Part shown: positions 32,355-40,779 of the stretch, piece after piece
Layout of the letters: each line of letters opens with the position of its first letter
How positions within the stretch are numbered: the stretch's first letter is position 1
Origin: Albimonas sp963977235
Lineage (GTDB): Bacteria > Pseudomonadota > Alphaproteobacteria > Rhodobacterales > Rhodobacteraceae
Length of the DNA stretch: 64,000 nucleotides
Assembly (NCBI RefSeq): GCF_963977235.1
Contig: NZ_CAXBOD010000001.1
Span: 310,001 to 374,000, forward strand
Direction of reading: 5' to 3'
Position numbers and translations under genes: made by a program
Notes under the pieces: model-generated
Told to the model about the DNA's origin: nothing
The model's input: the letters and a program-made list of their open reading frames with translations, nothing else
Database searches by the model: none

Positions 32355-33401
32355 TCAGCGCGCCAGCCGCCACAGCCAGGCGCCGTCGGCGCGGTCCTCG
32401 CGCACCGCCTCGCCCGAGCGGCGCATGTGGTTGAGGTGGCCCAGCGCCTCGTTCAGCGCCAGGCGATAGACGGCGGGCGGGATCTCGCGCCCGAACAGCG
32501 GCACGAAGCACTCGGCGGCGGTGCGCGGCTCGACCAGGTGGGCGCGCAGGCGCTTGATGGCCCCGTGGTGGTTCGAGATCAGCTGCCGGAAGCGGGTCGG
32601 CAGGCCGGTGTAGACCGCCTTGTGCCCGGGCAGGGCCAGGTGATCCTCGCGCGCATGGGCGAGCAGCTTCTCGCAGCTCTCGAGCCACTCGCCGACGGGA
32701 TCGGCCTCGGGTTCCGTGGGGTAGACGCCGAGGTTGGAGCTGATGCCGGGAATCGCCTGGTCGCCGACCACCACCAGGTTGTCGTCCATCGACCAGAAGG
32801 TGGCGTGCTCGGGCGCGTGGCCGTCGCCCATGCGCACGATCCAGCGGCGGCCGCCCATTGCGATCTCCTCGCCCTCGACCAGGCGGCGGTAGCCCAGCGG
32901 CAGCCGCCAGGTGGCGGCCGAGGCGTTGAACGGTCCGCTCTCGACAAAGCCGTCGACCAGCTCCTGCGGGACGCCGCCGCGGGTCCAGTGGGCCAGCATC
33001 TCGGGCGGGTGCGTCTCCTGATGGTCGAGCTGCAGCATCCGCGCGTTCAGCCAGGCGGTGCGGGTGGTCCAGAACTCGGCCCCGTGCTCCTTGATGAACT
33101 TGCCCGCCAGCCCGACGTGGTCGGAGTGGTGGTGCGTGCCGATCACCCGGGCCACGCGCTTGCCCTTCAGCGGGCCCTCTTCCAGCTTTGCCCAGGCCTC
33201 GAGGCACAGCTTGTGGCGCAGGCCGGTGTCGACCACGGTCCAGGCGTCGCCCTCGTCGAAGAGGTAGACGTTGACGTGGTTCAGGCGGCTGGGCAGGCCG
33301 ATGCGGGTCCACAGGACGCCCTCGGCGATCTCGACCGTCTCGCCGCGCTCGGGCTCGGGGAACGGGTGACGCACGCCGGTGCGGGGCTCCTCCCCGCTCA
33401 C
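32355..33401 (-). CDS. MBL-fold metallo-hydrolase (glyoxalase II-like)
   Basis: A 348-residue metallo-beta-lactamase-fold hydrolase. The metal motif is HHHSDH in GTHHHSDHVGL, and later ligands are GHAPEH and GDQAIPG; LPGHKAVYTG is the C-terminal signature of these enzymes. The C-terminal 70 residues form a helical winged-helix-like domain seen in this subfamily. The GTG start overlaps the acyl-CoA dehydrogenase stop (GTGA at 33398-33401), suggesting that the two act together, perhaps hydrolysing an acyl thioester made by the dehydrogenase. That link is inferred. Confidence 0.88.
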   Translation of the reverse strand: MSGEEPRTGVRHPFPEPERGETVEIAEGVLWTRIGLPSRLNHVNVYLFDEGDAWTVVDTGLRHKLCLEAWAKLEEGPLKGKRVARVIGTHHHSDHVGLAGKFIKEHGAEFWTTRTAWLNARMLQLDHQETHPPEMLAHWTRGGVPQELVDGFVESGPFNASAATWRLPLGYRRLVEGEEIAMGGRRWIVRMGDGHAPEHATFWSMDDNLVVVGDQAIPGISSNLGVYPTEPEADPVGEWLESCEKLLAHAREDHLALPGHKAVYTGLPTRFRQLISNHHGAIKRLRAHLVEPRTAAECFVPLFGREIPPAVYRLALNEALGHLNHMRRSGEAVREDRADGAWLWRLAR

Positions 33402-35122
33402 GAGGCGAGCTCCTCCGGCGACAGGGCGTAGAGCGGGGCGGCGCCGTCCATGGCCGCCTCGCACAGGGCGTCGAGGGCCGGGAACTCCCGCCCGAAGAAA
33501 TAGCGCGCCAGCGCCGCGCGGCGCGAGGCGTCCGCCCCGGTCGCGGCCGCGGCGCCCTTCAGCAGATAGGCGCCGCCCAGCGCCAGCGCCCAGGCGCGCA
33601 GGTAGTCGGCCGAGCCGGCGTTGCGGTCGTTCGGCTCGGCGGCGAGCATCCACTGGGTCGCGGCCTCGAGCGCGTCGGCCCCGGTGGCGAGCTGCCCGCC
33701 CATCTCGGCGAGGTCCCCCGCGGCGGCATGGGCCACCGCCCGGATCTCGCGCAGCAGGCCGTCGGCCGCGGCGCCGCCGTCCGACAGCTTGCGGCCGACA
33801 AGGTCGGCGGCCTGCACGCCGTTGGTGCCCTCGTAGATCGCGGTGACGCGGACGTCGCGGTAGAACTGGGCGGCGCCGGTCTCCTCGATGAAGCCCATGC
33901 CGCCGTGGACCTGCACGCCGAGCTCGGCCACCTCCATGCCCGCGTCGGTGCCGAACGCCTTGGCGATCGGGGTCAGGAAGGCGCCGCGGGCGAACCAGGC
34001 CTTGGCGTCGGCCTTGGGCGCCGCCTTGGCCATGTCGAGCGAGACCGCGGTGTCGAGGCAGATGGCGCGGACCACCTCGGTCAGGGTCTTCATGCGCATC
34101 AGCATCCGGCGCACGTCGGCATGCCCGATGATCGTCTTCGAGCCGTCGGCGGTGCGGCCCTGGACGCGGTCGTTGGCGAACTCCAGCGCCTTCTGGTAGG
34201 CCGCCTCGCAGATGCCCAGGCCCTCGACGCCCACGCCCAGGCGGGCGTTGTTCATCATCGTGAACATGCAGGCGATGCCGCCGCCTTCGGGGCCCACGAT
34301 CCAGGCCTTGGCGCCCTCGAAGCCCATCACCGCGGTCGGAGATCCATGCAGGCCCATCTTGTGCTCGAGGCTCATCGGGCGCAGCGCGTTGGCCTCGCCG
34401 GGGTTTCCGTCGGCGTCGGGGATGTATTTGGGGGCCAGGAACAGCGACAGGCCGCGGGTGCCGGCCGGGGCGTCGGGCAGACGCGCGAGGACCAGGTGGC
34501 AGATGTTCTCCGCCACGTCGTGATCGCCCCAGGAGATGTAGATCTTCTGACCCGTCAGCGCGTAGGTGCCGTCGTCGTTCCGCTCGGCCCTGGTGGTGGC
34601 GGCGCCGACGTCCGAGCCCGCCTGCGGCTCGGTCAGGTTCATGGTGCCGGTCCACTCGCCCGAGGTCAGCCTGGGCAGGTAGAGCGCCCGCATCTCGGGC
34701 GAGGCGTGCGTCTCCAGCGCCTCGATCTGGCCCTGCGAGAGCAGCGGGCAGAGCGAGAGGGAGAGGTTGGCCGAGGCGAACATCTCGCCCATGGCGGTGG
34801 CCAGCGTCAGGGGCAGGCCCATGCCGCCGTGCTCGGGGTCGGCGGCGATGCCGACCCAGCCGCCCCCGGCGATCTGGCGATAGGCGTCGGCGAAGCCGGG
34901 GGAGGTGCGCACCACCCCGTTCTCGAGCCGGGCGGGATGCAGGTCGCCCTCGCGGTTCAGCGGCGCCAGCACGCCGGAGGCGAGCTTGCCGGCCTCGTCC
35001 AGGATCGCCGCGCGGGTCTCGGCGGTGGCTTCGGCGAAGCGCTCGGTGGCGGCGAGCATGTCGGCTTCGACCACGTGGTCGAGGCAGAAAGCCAGGTCGC
35101 GGATCGGGGCCTGGTAGGGCAT
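33398..35122 (-). CDS. Acyl-CoA dehydrogenase (DmdC-like, long C-terminal domain)
   Basis: A 574-residue FAD-dependent acyl-CoA dehydrogenase. The family blocks are present: the N-terminal helical region, the beta-domain (WTGTMNLTEPQAGSDVG), FAD/substrate loops (YALTGQKIYISWGDHD) and the C-terminal FAD-binding GTNGVQAADLVGRK. The length and C-terminal extension match the ~600-residue group that includes DmdC (methylmercaptopropionyl-CoA dehydrogenase) and related fatty-acyl enzymes. The ATG at 35122 follows GGGAGAG. It is translationally coupled to the downstream MBL hydrolase. Confidence 0.92.
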   Translation of the reverse strand: MPYQAPIRDLAFCLDHVVEADMLAATERFAEATAETRAAILDEAGKLASGVLAPLNREGDLHPARLENGVVRTSPGFADAYRQIAGGGWVGIAADPEHGGMGLPLTLATAMGEMFASANLSLSLCPLLSQGQIEALETHASPEMRALYLPRLTSGEWTGTMNLTEPQAGSDVGAATTRAERNDDGTYALTGQKIYISWGDHDVAENICHLVLARLPDAPAGTRGLSLFLAPKYIPDADGNPGEANALRPMSLEHKMGLHGSPTAVMGFEGAKAWIVGPEGGGIACMFTMMNNARLGVGVEGLGICEAAYQKALEFANDRVQGRTADGSKTIIGHADVRRMLMRMKTLTEVVRAICLDTAVSLDMAKAAPKADAKAWFARGAFLTPIAKAFGTDAGMEVAELGVQVHGGMGFIEETGAAQFYRDVRVTAIYEGTNGVQAADLVGRKLSDGGAAADGLLREIRAVAHAAAGDLAEMGGQLATGADALEAATQWMLAAEPNDRNAGSADYLRAWALALGGAYLLKGAAAATGADASRRAALARYFFGREFPALDALCEAAMDGAAPLYALSPEELAS

Positions 35123-35553
35123 CGGCGGCTCTCCCTTCGGACCGGACGTCGCGCGGCGGAGGGCGAGCCTCCGCGGCGCCGTCGCGGGCTGCATTCATTT
35201 TGCGCCAGGGGGCTGGCCGCCGCGGGGGCGTCGGACGCCGACACGGACGCGCCGCGCCCCGAGCGCAGTCGCGCGGAAGCTACGCGGCGGGCGCGGGGCT
35301 GTCCAGCCGGCAGGGAAGCGCGGCCCCGCGCATCGTCGCCCGGCAGGGGCGGGGAGGGGGCGCGGCTGGGCGGGAGGTAGGGGGGCGGGGGGTCGGGGAG
35401 CGGGGGGTCGGGGAGCGGATCGCGTCTGGCCTCGCCCGGCCCGACCGGATTACCCTCGCCCTCCCGGGCCGCCTCCCGCGGCCGCGAGCCAGCCCCCGGA
35501 GCGCGCCGTCCCATGACCCTGGTTTCCCCCTCCGCCTTCCGCTGCGAGGCCGC
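35123..35553. other. Gene-free G-rich interval
   Basis: About 430 bp between divergent genes. It includes a G-rich stretch (35345-35415) with a 15-bp unit CGGGGGGTCGGGGAG repeated in tandem at 35386-35400 and 35401-35415. No convincing ORF. Both flanking promoters should lie here. Confidence 0.55.
35386..35415 (+). repeat. 15-bp tandem repeat, G-quadruplex candidate
   Basis: CGGGGGGTCGGGGAG occurs twice in direct tandem; with flanking G runs it supplies more than four G tracts of at least four bases. Confidence 0.7.
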
Positions 35554-36441
35554 GTGCTGAAGGGCCGGCCTGCGCGCTCCGGCCGCCCGGCGAAGGCGGC
35601 GCTGCCGGCGTGGGCGAGCCCCTCGCCCCGGCTCTCGCCCGCCGACCGGGAGCGCTACGCCGGGCTGATCGCCGCGCTGCAGGCCCTTGTCGCCCGCCCG
35701 CGCGAGAAGGTGGTGACCGCGCTGCTGCAGGAGGCCTCGGCCCGCGTGCTGCTGGATCTGGTCGGCGAAGCGGTGCGCCAGGGCGCGCCGTGGAAGCGGT
35801 TTTCGACCGCGGTGATGGAGGGGGCGCCGGCCTCGGCGCTGGGCGAGGCGGACCTCTCGGCGCTGATCGCCCGGCTGGCGGGGACGGCGCCCGCGCTGCC
35901 CCGGCCGATCGCGGCGCTGGAATCCCGGGTGCAGGCGCGTCGCGACGCCTGGGCCTGCGGCGCGGGCTGCTGGATGTGCTGCGCGATCAACGCCCGCGTC
36001 ACCGCCCTGCCGGCCGAGGTCCGCGCCGCCTGGGAGCTGCTGCGCGACCAGCCCGAGGAGACCCCGCCCCATCCCCGCGCCTGCCCGGCGCTGGGCGCCG
36101 ACGGGCTGTGCCGGGTCTACGAGGCGCGGCCTGCGGTGTGCGGGCGGCTGGGCTCGACCGACGTCGCGGCCTGCGAGGCGGCGCTCGAGCGCTACGACGC
36201 CACCGGCGAGGTGGGGCGGTTCATGCAGTCCGCGGCCTCCGCGCTCGACCCCTGGGCGTTCGCGAGCCTGCTGGCCGAGCTTGCCGACGAGCCGCGCCGC
36301 CAGGTCGACCTGGTGACCTGCCTGCGCCGCCTGCGGGGGGGCGCGACGATGGCCGCCGCCCTGACCGCGGGCCGCGCCGCCCATCTCGCGGCCAATCCGG
36401 GCGAGCGCAATCGCCTCGACCCCGCTCCGCGCGGCCGCTGA
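35554..36441 (+). CDS. YkgJ-like cysteine-cluster protein
   Basis: A 295-residue protein with a metal- or Fe-S-binding cysteine cluster: C135, C139, C142, C143, C177, C186, C196 and C207. The pattern (ACGAGCWMCC ... CPALGADGLCRVYEARPAVC) matches the YkgJ/zinc- or iron-chelating (CxxC-CC) family. The N-terminal 130 residues are Ala/Arg-rich helices with no domain. GTG at 35554 follows GAGG and is the preferred start; the frame is open far upstream, so this is uncertain. Function is unknown. Confidence 0.7.
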   Translation: MLKGRPARSGRPAKAALPAWASPSPRLSPADRERYAGLIAALQALVARPREKVVTALLQEASARVLLDLVGEAVRQGAPWKRFSTAVMEGAPASALGEADLSALIARLAGTAPALPRPIAALESRVQARRDAWACGAGCWMCCAINARVTALPAEVRAAWELLRDQPEETPPHPRACPALGADGLCRVYEARPAVCGRLGSTDVAACEAALERYDATGEVGRFMQSAASALDPWAFASLLAELADEPRRQVDLVTCLRRLRGGATMAAALTAGRAAHLAANPGERNRLDPAPRGR

Positions 36442-36605
36442 GGCGCGGGCGCGGGCCCGGGGCCTCCTGCGCCCGGCGAGGGGACGGGCCGCGCGAGGGC
36501 GGACCGCGACCGCGACCCGCCTTGCCCCCGGCCCCCCGCCTGCGGCAATGATCGCGCGCCCCCCGCGCCCTCCCGGCGCGTCCCGGGGTCAAGCGGACGG
36601 AGCCG

Positions 36606-37328
36606 ATGAGCGCGCAGCGCCCCCACGATCCCTGGCCCGAGCGGGCGACCGAGCGTCTGTCCGACGACCCGGCGGGCCTGGCGCGGGCGGCGGAGATCCT
36701 GCGCGCGGGCGGGCTGGTCGCCTTCCCGACCGAGACGGTCTATGGCCTTGGCGGGCGCGCCGACCGGGCCGAGAGCGCGGCGGGGATCTACGCGGCAAAG
36801 GGCCGCCCCAGTTTCAACCCGCTGATCGCGCATGTCCCCGACCTCGCCGCCGCCGAGCGGCTGGCGGTGTTCCCCGCCGCGGCCCGGGCGCTGGCCGAGG
36901 CGTTCTGGCCCGGGCCCCTGACCCTGGTGCTGCCGCGCCGGCCCGACGCGGCCCTCGCCCCCGCCGTGACGGCCGGCCTGCCGACGGTAGCGATCCGGGT
37001 TCCCGCCCATCGGCTGGCGCGCGCCCTGCTTGCCGCGACCGGGGCGCCGGTGGCAGCCCCCTCGGCCAACCGCTCGGGCAAGGTCAGCCCGACCACGGCC
37101 GCGCATGTGGCCGAGGGGCTGGCGGGGCGCATCGACGCGATCCTCGACGGCGGGCCCTGTCCGGTAGGGGTCGAGAGCACGATTCTGGGATTCGGGGGGC
37201 CGGGCGTCGAGGGCGAGACGCCGGTGCTGCTGCGTCCCGGGGGCCTCGCGCTCGAGGCGATCGCCGAGACCTGCGGGCGCCGGGGATGCTGGCCTCGCAC
37301 TACGCCCCCGGCGCGGCGCTGCGGCTGA
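36606..37328 (+). pseudogene. tsaC: L-threonylcarbamoyladenylate synthase (Sua5/TsaC), YrdC domain; frameshifted
   Basis: First step of tRNA t6A synthesis: makes threonylcarbamoyl-AMP from Thr, bicarbonate and ATP. The YrdC domain looks complete (FPTETVYGLGG at 40-50, KGRPSFNPL at 65-73, PSANRSGKVSPTTAAHV). Just after GGLALEAIAETCGR the reading frame changes and the rest of the 240 residues is nonsense ending at 37328. The Sua5 C-terminal domain continues in another frame (37286-37621). The domain linker is nearly absent, so a small deletion is likely. The YrdC domain alone may still work, as TsaC proteins of other bacteria lack the Sua5 domain. Confidence 0.85.
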
Positions 37329-37621
37329 ACGCGCAGGGGCCGCGGTCCGGCGAGGGCTGGCTGGGCTTCGGGCCGGGGCCCGCCGCCGGGGCGCCGGCGC
37401 TGAACCTCTCGCCCTCGGGCGATGTGGGGGAGGCGGCGGCGAACCTGTTTGCCTTCCTGCGCGCGCTGGACGCGCGGATGGGCGGCGCGGGGACCATCGC
37501 CGTGGCGCGCGTGCCCGAGGCGGGGCTGGGCCTCGCGGTCAACGACCGGCTGCGCCGGGCCGCGGCGCCGCGGACGGACCCGCTCGCCGATCCTTCTTCC
37601 CCTGCAGACCCCGAGGCCTGA
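37286..37621 (+). pseudogene. Sua5 C-terminal domain, out of frame with its YrdC part
   Basis: In a frame shifted by -1, the sequence reads MLASHYAPGAALRLN and on to a typical Sua5 tail (111 residues), ending 7 bp before the GlcD-type gene. It cannot be made as part of the YrdC protein without a frameshift; an internal ATG at 37286 could in principle start it alone. The APGMLASHYAP motif is the known start of the Sua5 domain. Upstream, the same frame is only a shadow. Confidence 0.75.
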
Positions 37622-37628
37622 GCCTGCC

Positions 37629-39053
37629 ATGACCGATCTGCGCGCCCCCCCGCCTGCGTTCCTCTCCGGCCTGCGCGATCTGCTGGGCCCGGCCGGCCTG
37701 CGCGAGGGCGGGGACGCCGCCCCCTATCTGCGCGACCTGCGCGACATCGCGCCGGGCCGCGCCGCCGCCGTGCTGCGCCCGGGCACGGTCGAGGAGGCCG
37801 CCGAGATCGTGCGCCGCTGCGCCGAGGCCCGCGTCGCCCTGATCCCTCACGCCGGCGGCACCGGCCTTGTCGGCGGCCAGCTGCGTCCCGACGGCGTCGA
37901 GGGCGTCGTCGTCTCGGTCGAGCGGCTGAACCGGGTCCGCGAGGTGAGCCCCGACGACGACGCGATGATCGTCGAGGCGGGGGTGATCCTCGCCGACGCC
38001 CAGGCCGCGGCCGAGGCGGCGGGGCGGCTGTTTCCGCTGTCCATCGCCTCGGAGGGCTCGGCCCGCATCGGCGGCATCCTGGGGACCAACGCCGGGGGGC
38101 TGAACGTGCTGCGCTACGGGATGGCGCGGGACCTGTGCCTGGGGGTCGAGGCGGTGCTGCCCGACGGCTCGATCCTGCGCTCGCTGAAGCGGCTGCGGAA
38201 GGACAACACCGGCTATGATCTGCGCGGGCTGCTGATCGGCTCGGAGGGGACGCTGGGGCTGGTCACGGCGGCCTGCCTGCGCCTGTTTCCGCGCCCGGCC
38301 GAGGTGCAGGCGGCCTTCGTCGCCGTGCCCTCGCCCGACGCGGCGCTGGCCCTGCTGCACCATGTCCGCGCGGCGGTGGGCGAGCAGCTTTCGGCCTTCG
38401 AACTGCTGTCGGGGGTCGGCATCGGCTTTGCGCTCGAGCATGTGGCGGGGACCCGTTGCCCGGTCTCCCCGACGCCGGAATGGTCGGTGCTGATGGAAGT
38501 CGGGGGCGGCGAGGGTTCGGGCGTCGCCGCGACGCTGGAGGCGGCGCTGGCGCGCGCGTTCGAGACGGGGCTCGCCACCGACGGCGCGCTGTCGCAGTCC
38601 GACCAGCAGCGGGCCGACTTCTGGCGCCTGCGCGAGTCGATCCCCGAGGGCAACCGCAAGGTCGGCTCGGTCGCCTCGCACGACATCTCCCTGCCGCTCA
38701 GCGCGGTGGCGCGGTTCATGGAGGAGGCGCCGGCGAAGCTGCGCGAGATCGCCCCCGACCTGCGCTTCAACCCGTTCGGGCATCTGGGCGACGGCAACCT
38801 GCACTACAACCTGTTCCCCGCCGTGGGGCGCAACCGGGACGAGTACGCCCGGCAGAAGGGCGCGCTGACCCGGGTGGTGCATGACCTGGCGGACGCGCAT
38901 GGCGGCTCGATCAGCGCCGAGCACGGCATCGGACGGTTCAAGAGCGCGGACCTCGCGCGCTATGGCGACCCCGCGAAGCTGGCGGCGATGCGCGCGATCA
39001 AGGCCGCGCTCGATCCGCACGGGATCATGAACCCCGGCGCCGTGCTCGGCTGA
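37629..39053 (+). CDS. FAD-linked 2-hydroxyacid oxidase/dehydrogenase (GlcD/DLD type)
   Basis: A 474-residue flavoprotein. The N-terminal FAD-binding_4 (PCMH) domain shows PHAGGTGLVGGQ and GGILGTNAGGLNVLRYG. The C-terminal oxidase domain shows RFNPFGHLGDGNLHYN and the ending ISAEHGIGRFKS...GIMNPGAVLG. Family members oxidise glycolate, D-lactate or D-2-hydroxyglutarate; no glcE/glcF partners are present, so D-2-hydroxyglutarate or D-lactate is more likely. The ATG at 37629 follows the tsaC remnant by 7 bp, so they may be co-transcribed. Confidence 0.9.
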   Translation: MTDLRAPPPAFLSGLRDLLGPAGLREGGDAAPYLRDLRDIAPGRAAAVLRPGTVEEAAEIVRRCAEARVALIPHAGGTGLVGGQLRPDGVEGVVVSVERLNRVREVSPDDDAMIVEAGVILADAQAAAEAAGRLFPLSIASEGSARIGGILGTNAGGLNVLRYGMARDLCLGVEAVLPDGSILRSLKRLRKDNTGYDLRGLLIGSEGTLGLVTAACLRLFPRPAEVQAAFVAVPSPDAALALLHHVRAAVGEQLSAFELLSGVGIGFALEHVAGTRCPVSPTPEWSVLMEVGGGEGSGVAATLEAALARAFETGLATDGALSQSDQQRADFWRLRESIPEGNRKVGSVASHDISLPLSAVARFMEEAPAKLREIAPDLRFNPFGHLGDGNLHYNLFPAVGRNRDEYARQKGALTRVVHDLADAHGGSISAEHGIGRFKSADLARYGDPAKLAAMRAIKAALDPHGIMNPGAVLG

Positions 39054-39060
39054 GGGCGCC

Positions 39061-39522
39061 TCAGGCGAGCGACCAGATCGCGTCGCGCAGGGCGTCCGGG
39101 GCGGTTCCGCGCTCGGCCAGCTCTGCGTCTATCGTGGCGTGGGTCTGCGTCCAGATCGGCAGGGCGGCGCCCAGCAGGGCGCGTCCGGCCCCGGTCAGCG
39201 CGGCGCGGCGGCCGCGGCGGTCCGCGGGATCGGGCGCGATCTCGACCAGTTCGCGGCGGACCAGCGGCTTGAGCGCCGCGGTCAGCGTCGAGGGATCCAT
39301 CGCCAGCATCGCCGCCACCCGCCCCATCGCCGGCGGCGTCGGCTGGTTCAGCGCCATCATCAGCGAGAACTGCCCGTTGGTCAGGCCCAGCGGGCGAAAC
39401 GCCTCGTCAAAGCGGCGCGCCAGCGCCCGCGCCGCCCGCTGCGCGGCGAGGCACAGGCAACGGTCGCGCACCTCGAGGGTCTGCGCGATGGAGGGGCGGA
39501 CGAGAGGGTCTTCGGTGGACAT
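39061..39522 (-). CDS. MarR-family transcriptional regulator
   Basis: A 153-residue winged-helix repressor. The HTH region (GLTNGQFSLMMALNQPTPPAMGRVAAMLAMDPSTLTAALKPLVRR) and wing (PDPADRRGRRAALTGAG) are typical. N-terminal residues include Cys at CLCL, so a redox or ligand-sensing role is possible but not shown. It is divergent from the double DUF1428 gene, with the palindrome TTGATATCAA in between, so it likely represses itself and that gene. It is convergent with the GlcD-type gene, 7 bp away. Confidence 0.9.
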   Translation of the reverse strand: MSTEDPLVRPSIAQTLEVRDRCLCLAAQRAARALARRFDEAFRPLGLTNGQFSLMMALNQPTPPAMGRVAAMLAMDPSTLTAALKPLVRRELVEIAPDPADRRGRRAALTGAGRALLGAALPIWTQTHATIDAELAERGTAPDALRDAIWSLA

Positions 39523-39525
39523 GGA

Positions 39526-39549
39526 AAGGTTATGTTGATATCAAACCTT
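39526..39549. promoter_or_regulatory. MarR operator candidate
   Basis: The palindrome TTGATATCAA (39535-39544) lies within AAGGTT...AACCTT, between the divergent marR (start 39522) and DUF1428 gene (start 39599). TTGATATCAA is typical of MarR-type sites. Confidence 0.65.
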
Positions 39550-39598
39550 ATTGTCAAGCCGAGCGCCCGAGGGGCCCGGCCTCTCTGGAGCCGCTGCG

Positions 39599-40324
39599 AT
39601 GACCTACGTTTCCGCCGCCATGCTGGCCGTCCCGACCGCGGGCAAGGCCGCCTATGCCGAGTTCTCGACCGTCATGGCGCCGATGATCCGCGGGCTCGGC
39701 GCCCTGCGGGCGGTCGACGCCTGGGGCGACGACGTGCCCGCCGGCCAGCGCACCGACATGTTCCGCGCGGTGGAGGCGACGCCCGACGAGACGCCGGTGT
39801 TCTCCTGGATCGAGTTCCCCGACGCCGAGACTGCCGAGGCGTGCTTCGCCGCGATGATGGCCGAGCCGGAGGGGGGCCAGGTCCCGCAGGAGATGCCTTT
39901 CGACGGCGCCCGGATGATCTTTGCGGGGTTCGAGCCGCTGTGCGACCGCGGCGCCGCCCGCCCCGGCGACGCGGAGGTCTATGTCGACGCCGCCCTGTTC
40001 CCGGTCGCGGCCGACGCGCGCGAGGCCTATGCCGCCCGCGCCGTCCGCATGGCCGAGGCGTTCCTCGAGGTCGGCGCGCTGCGCTGTTTCGACGGCTGGG
40101 GCGTTTACGTGCCCGAGGGCAAGCGCACCGACATGCGCCGCGCCGTGGCCCTGGGCCCCGACGAGGCGCTGGCGATGGGCTTCATCGAGTGGCCCTCGAA
40201 GGCGGTGCGCGACGCGGGCTGGGTCAAGCTGATGGAGGGGCCGAGCCTGTCGGGGCTCGACGACGGTCTCGCCGACATGGCCCGGATGATCCAGGGCGGC
40301 TTCTCGATGCTGGTCGACGCCTGA
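39599..40324 (+). CDS. Tandem DUF1428 (YbaA-like) protein
   Basis: A 241-residue protein made of two DUF1428 copies; single-domain YbaA is about 117 residues. Copy 1 covers about 1-113 (DVPAGQRTDMFRAV, FSWIEFP, MPFDGARMIFAGFE). Copy 2 covers about 123-240 (VPEGKRTDMRRAV, MGFIEWPSKAVRDA). Copy 2 has lost the MPFDG motif seen in copy 1. The fold is a dimeric ferredoxin-like barrel, so the duplication may replace a dimer. Function is unknown. The start has GGAG upstream. Likely under control of the divergent MarR. Confidence 0.88.
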   Translation: MTYVSAAMLAVPTAGKAAYAEFSTVMAPMIRGLGALRAVDAWGDDVPAGQRTDMFRAVEATPDETPVFSWIEFPDAETAEACFAAMMAEPEGGQVPQEMPFDGARMIFAGFEPLCDRGAARPGDAEVYVDAALFPVAADAREAYAARAVRMAEAFLEVGALRCFDGWGVYVPEGKRTDMRRAVALGPDEALAMGFIEWPSKAVRDAGWVKLMEGPSLSGLDDGLADMARMIQGGFSMLVDA

Positions 40325-40356
40325 GGCGGCCGGGCCCGCGCGCCCGCTCGGGTCCG

Positions 40357-40385
40357 GAGGCCCCGGGTCAGGTCTGGCGCGCGCC
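40357..40385 (+). repeat. Dispersed GC palindrome, copy 3 (degenerate)
   Basis: It begins GAGGCCCCGGGTCAGG like copy 2 but the second arm is altered (TCTGGCGCGCGCC), so the hairpin is weakened. Confidence 0.65.
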
Positions 40386-40477
40386 GCCAGTCGGCCGCGG
40401 CCGGCCGCGCGGAGACGGCAGGACGGGCCGAGGCGGCTCGTGATCGAACAGGCCGGCGCTCCCCCAGCCTCGGGGGC

Positions 40478-40576
40478 GCCGGCAATACGTTACACGCCGG
40501 CCCGGCCGGCACTACGTTACACGCCGGCCCCGCCGGCAAATCGATGGACGCCGGCCCCGCCGGCAACAAACGCCAC
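40478..40576 (+). repeat. 27-bp tandem repeat, about 3.7 units
   Basis: Units start with GCCGGC at 40478, 40505, 40532 and 40559. The last nine bases of each of the first three units are GCCGGCCC plus G or C, and the central 12 bases vary (for example ATACGTTACAC versus ATCGATGGAC). Confidence 0.88.
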
Positions 40577-40779
40577 TCACCCCATACGCTCCCACGCCGC
40601 CACGAAACGCGCGGGACCGCGCCCATCGGCACGCGCCCCGGCGCGGGCGCGCCGGCTCGCGCGCGGCGCCCCCGGCCTCCGGGACAGGTCCGTTGTGGAC
40701 CCCGCGAGGTTCACAAAGCGTTGCCGCAGCCGGGAAACAGGGTTTGCGGAAGCTTTCCGGAGGGGCCGCGCCGGGGCGC

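Larger units (their letters stand above)
40325..40779. other. Convergent gene-free interval with minisatellite
   Basis: About 455 bp between convergent DUF1428 and apt genes. It has a dispersed palindrome (40357), a hairpin (near 40452-40482) and a 27-bp tandem array (40478-40576). Reading frames across the array give 9-residue repeats on both strands, but no ribosome site supports them. Confidence 0.6.

Noticed and set aside
37260..37330. Programmed -1 frameshifting to join the two halves of Sua5
   Set aside because: No slippery heptamer or downstream structure that fits is present at the junction, and the linker is missing. A deletion is more likely.
40478..40576. CRISPR-like array
   Set aside because: The variable parts are too short and related, without cas genes; it is a minisatellite.
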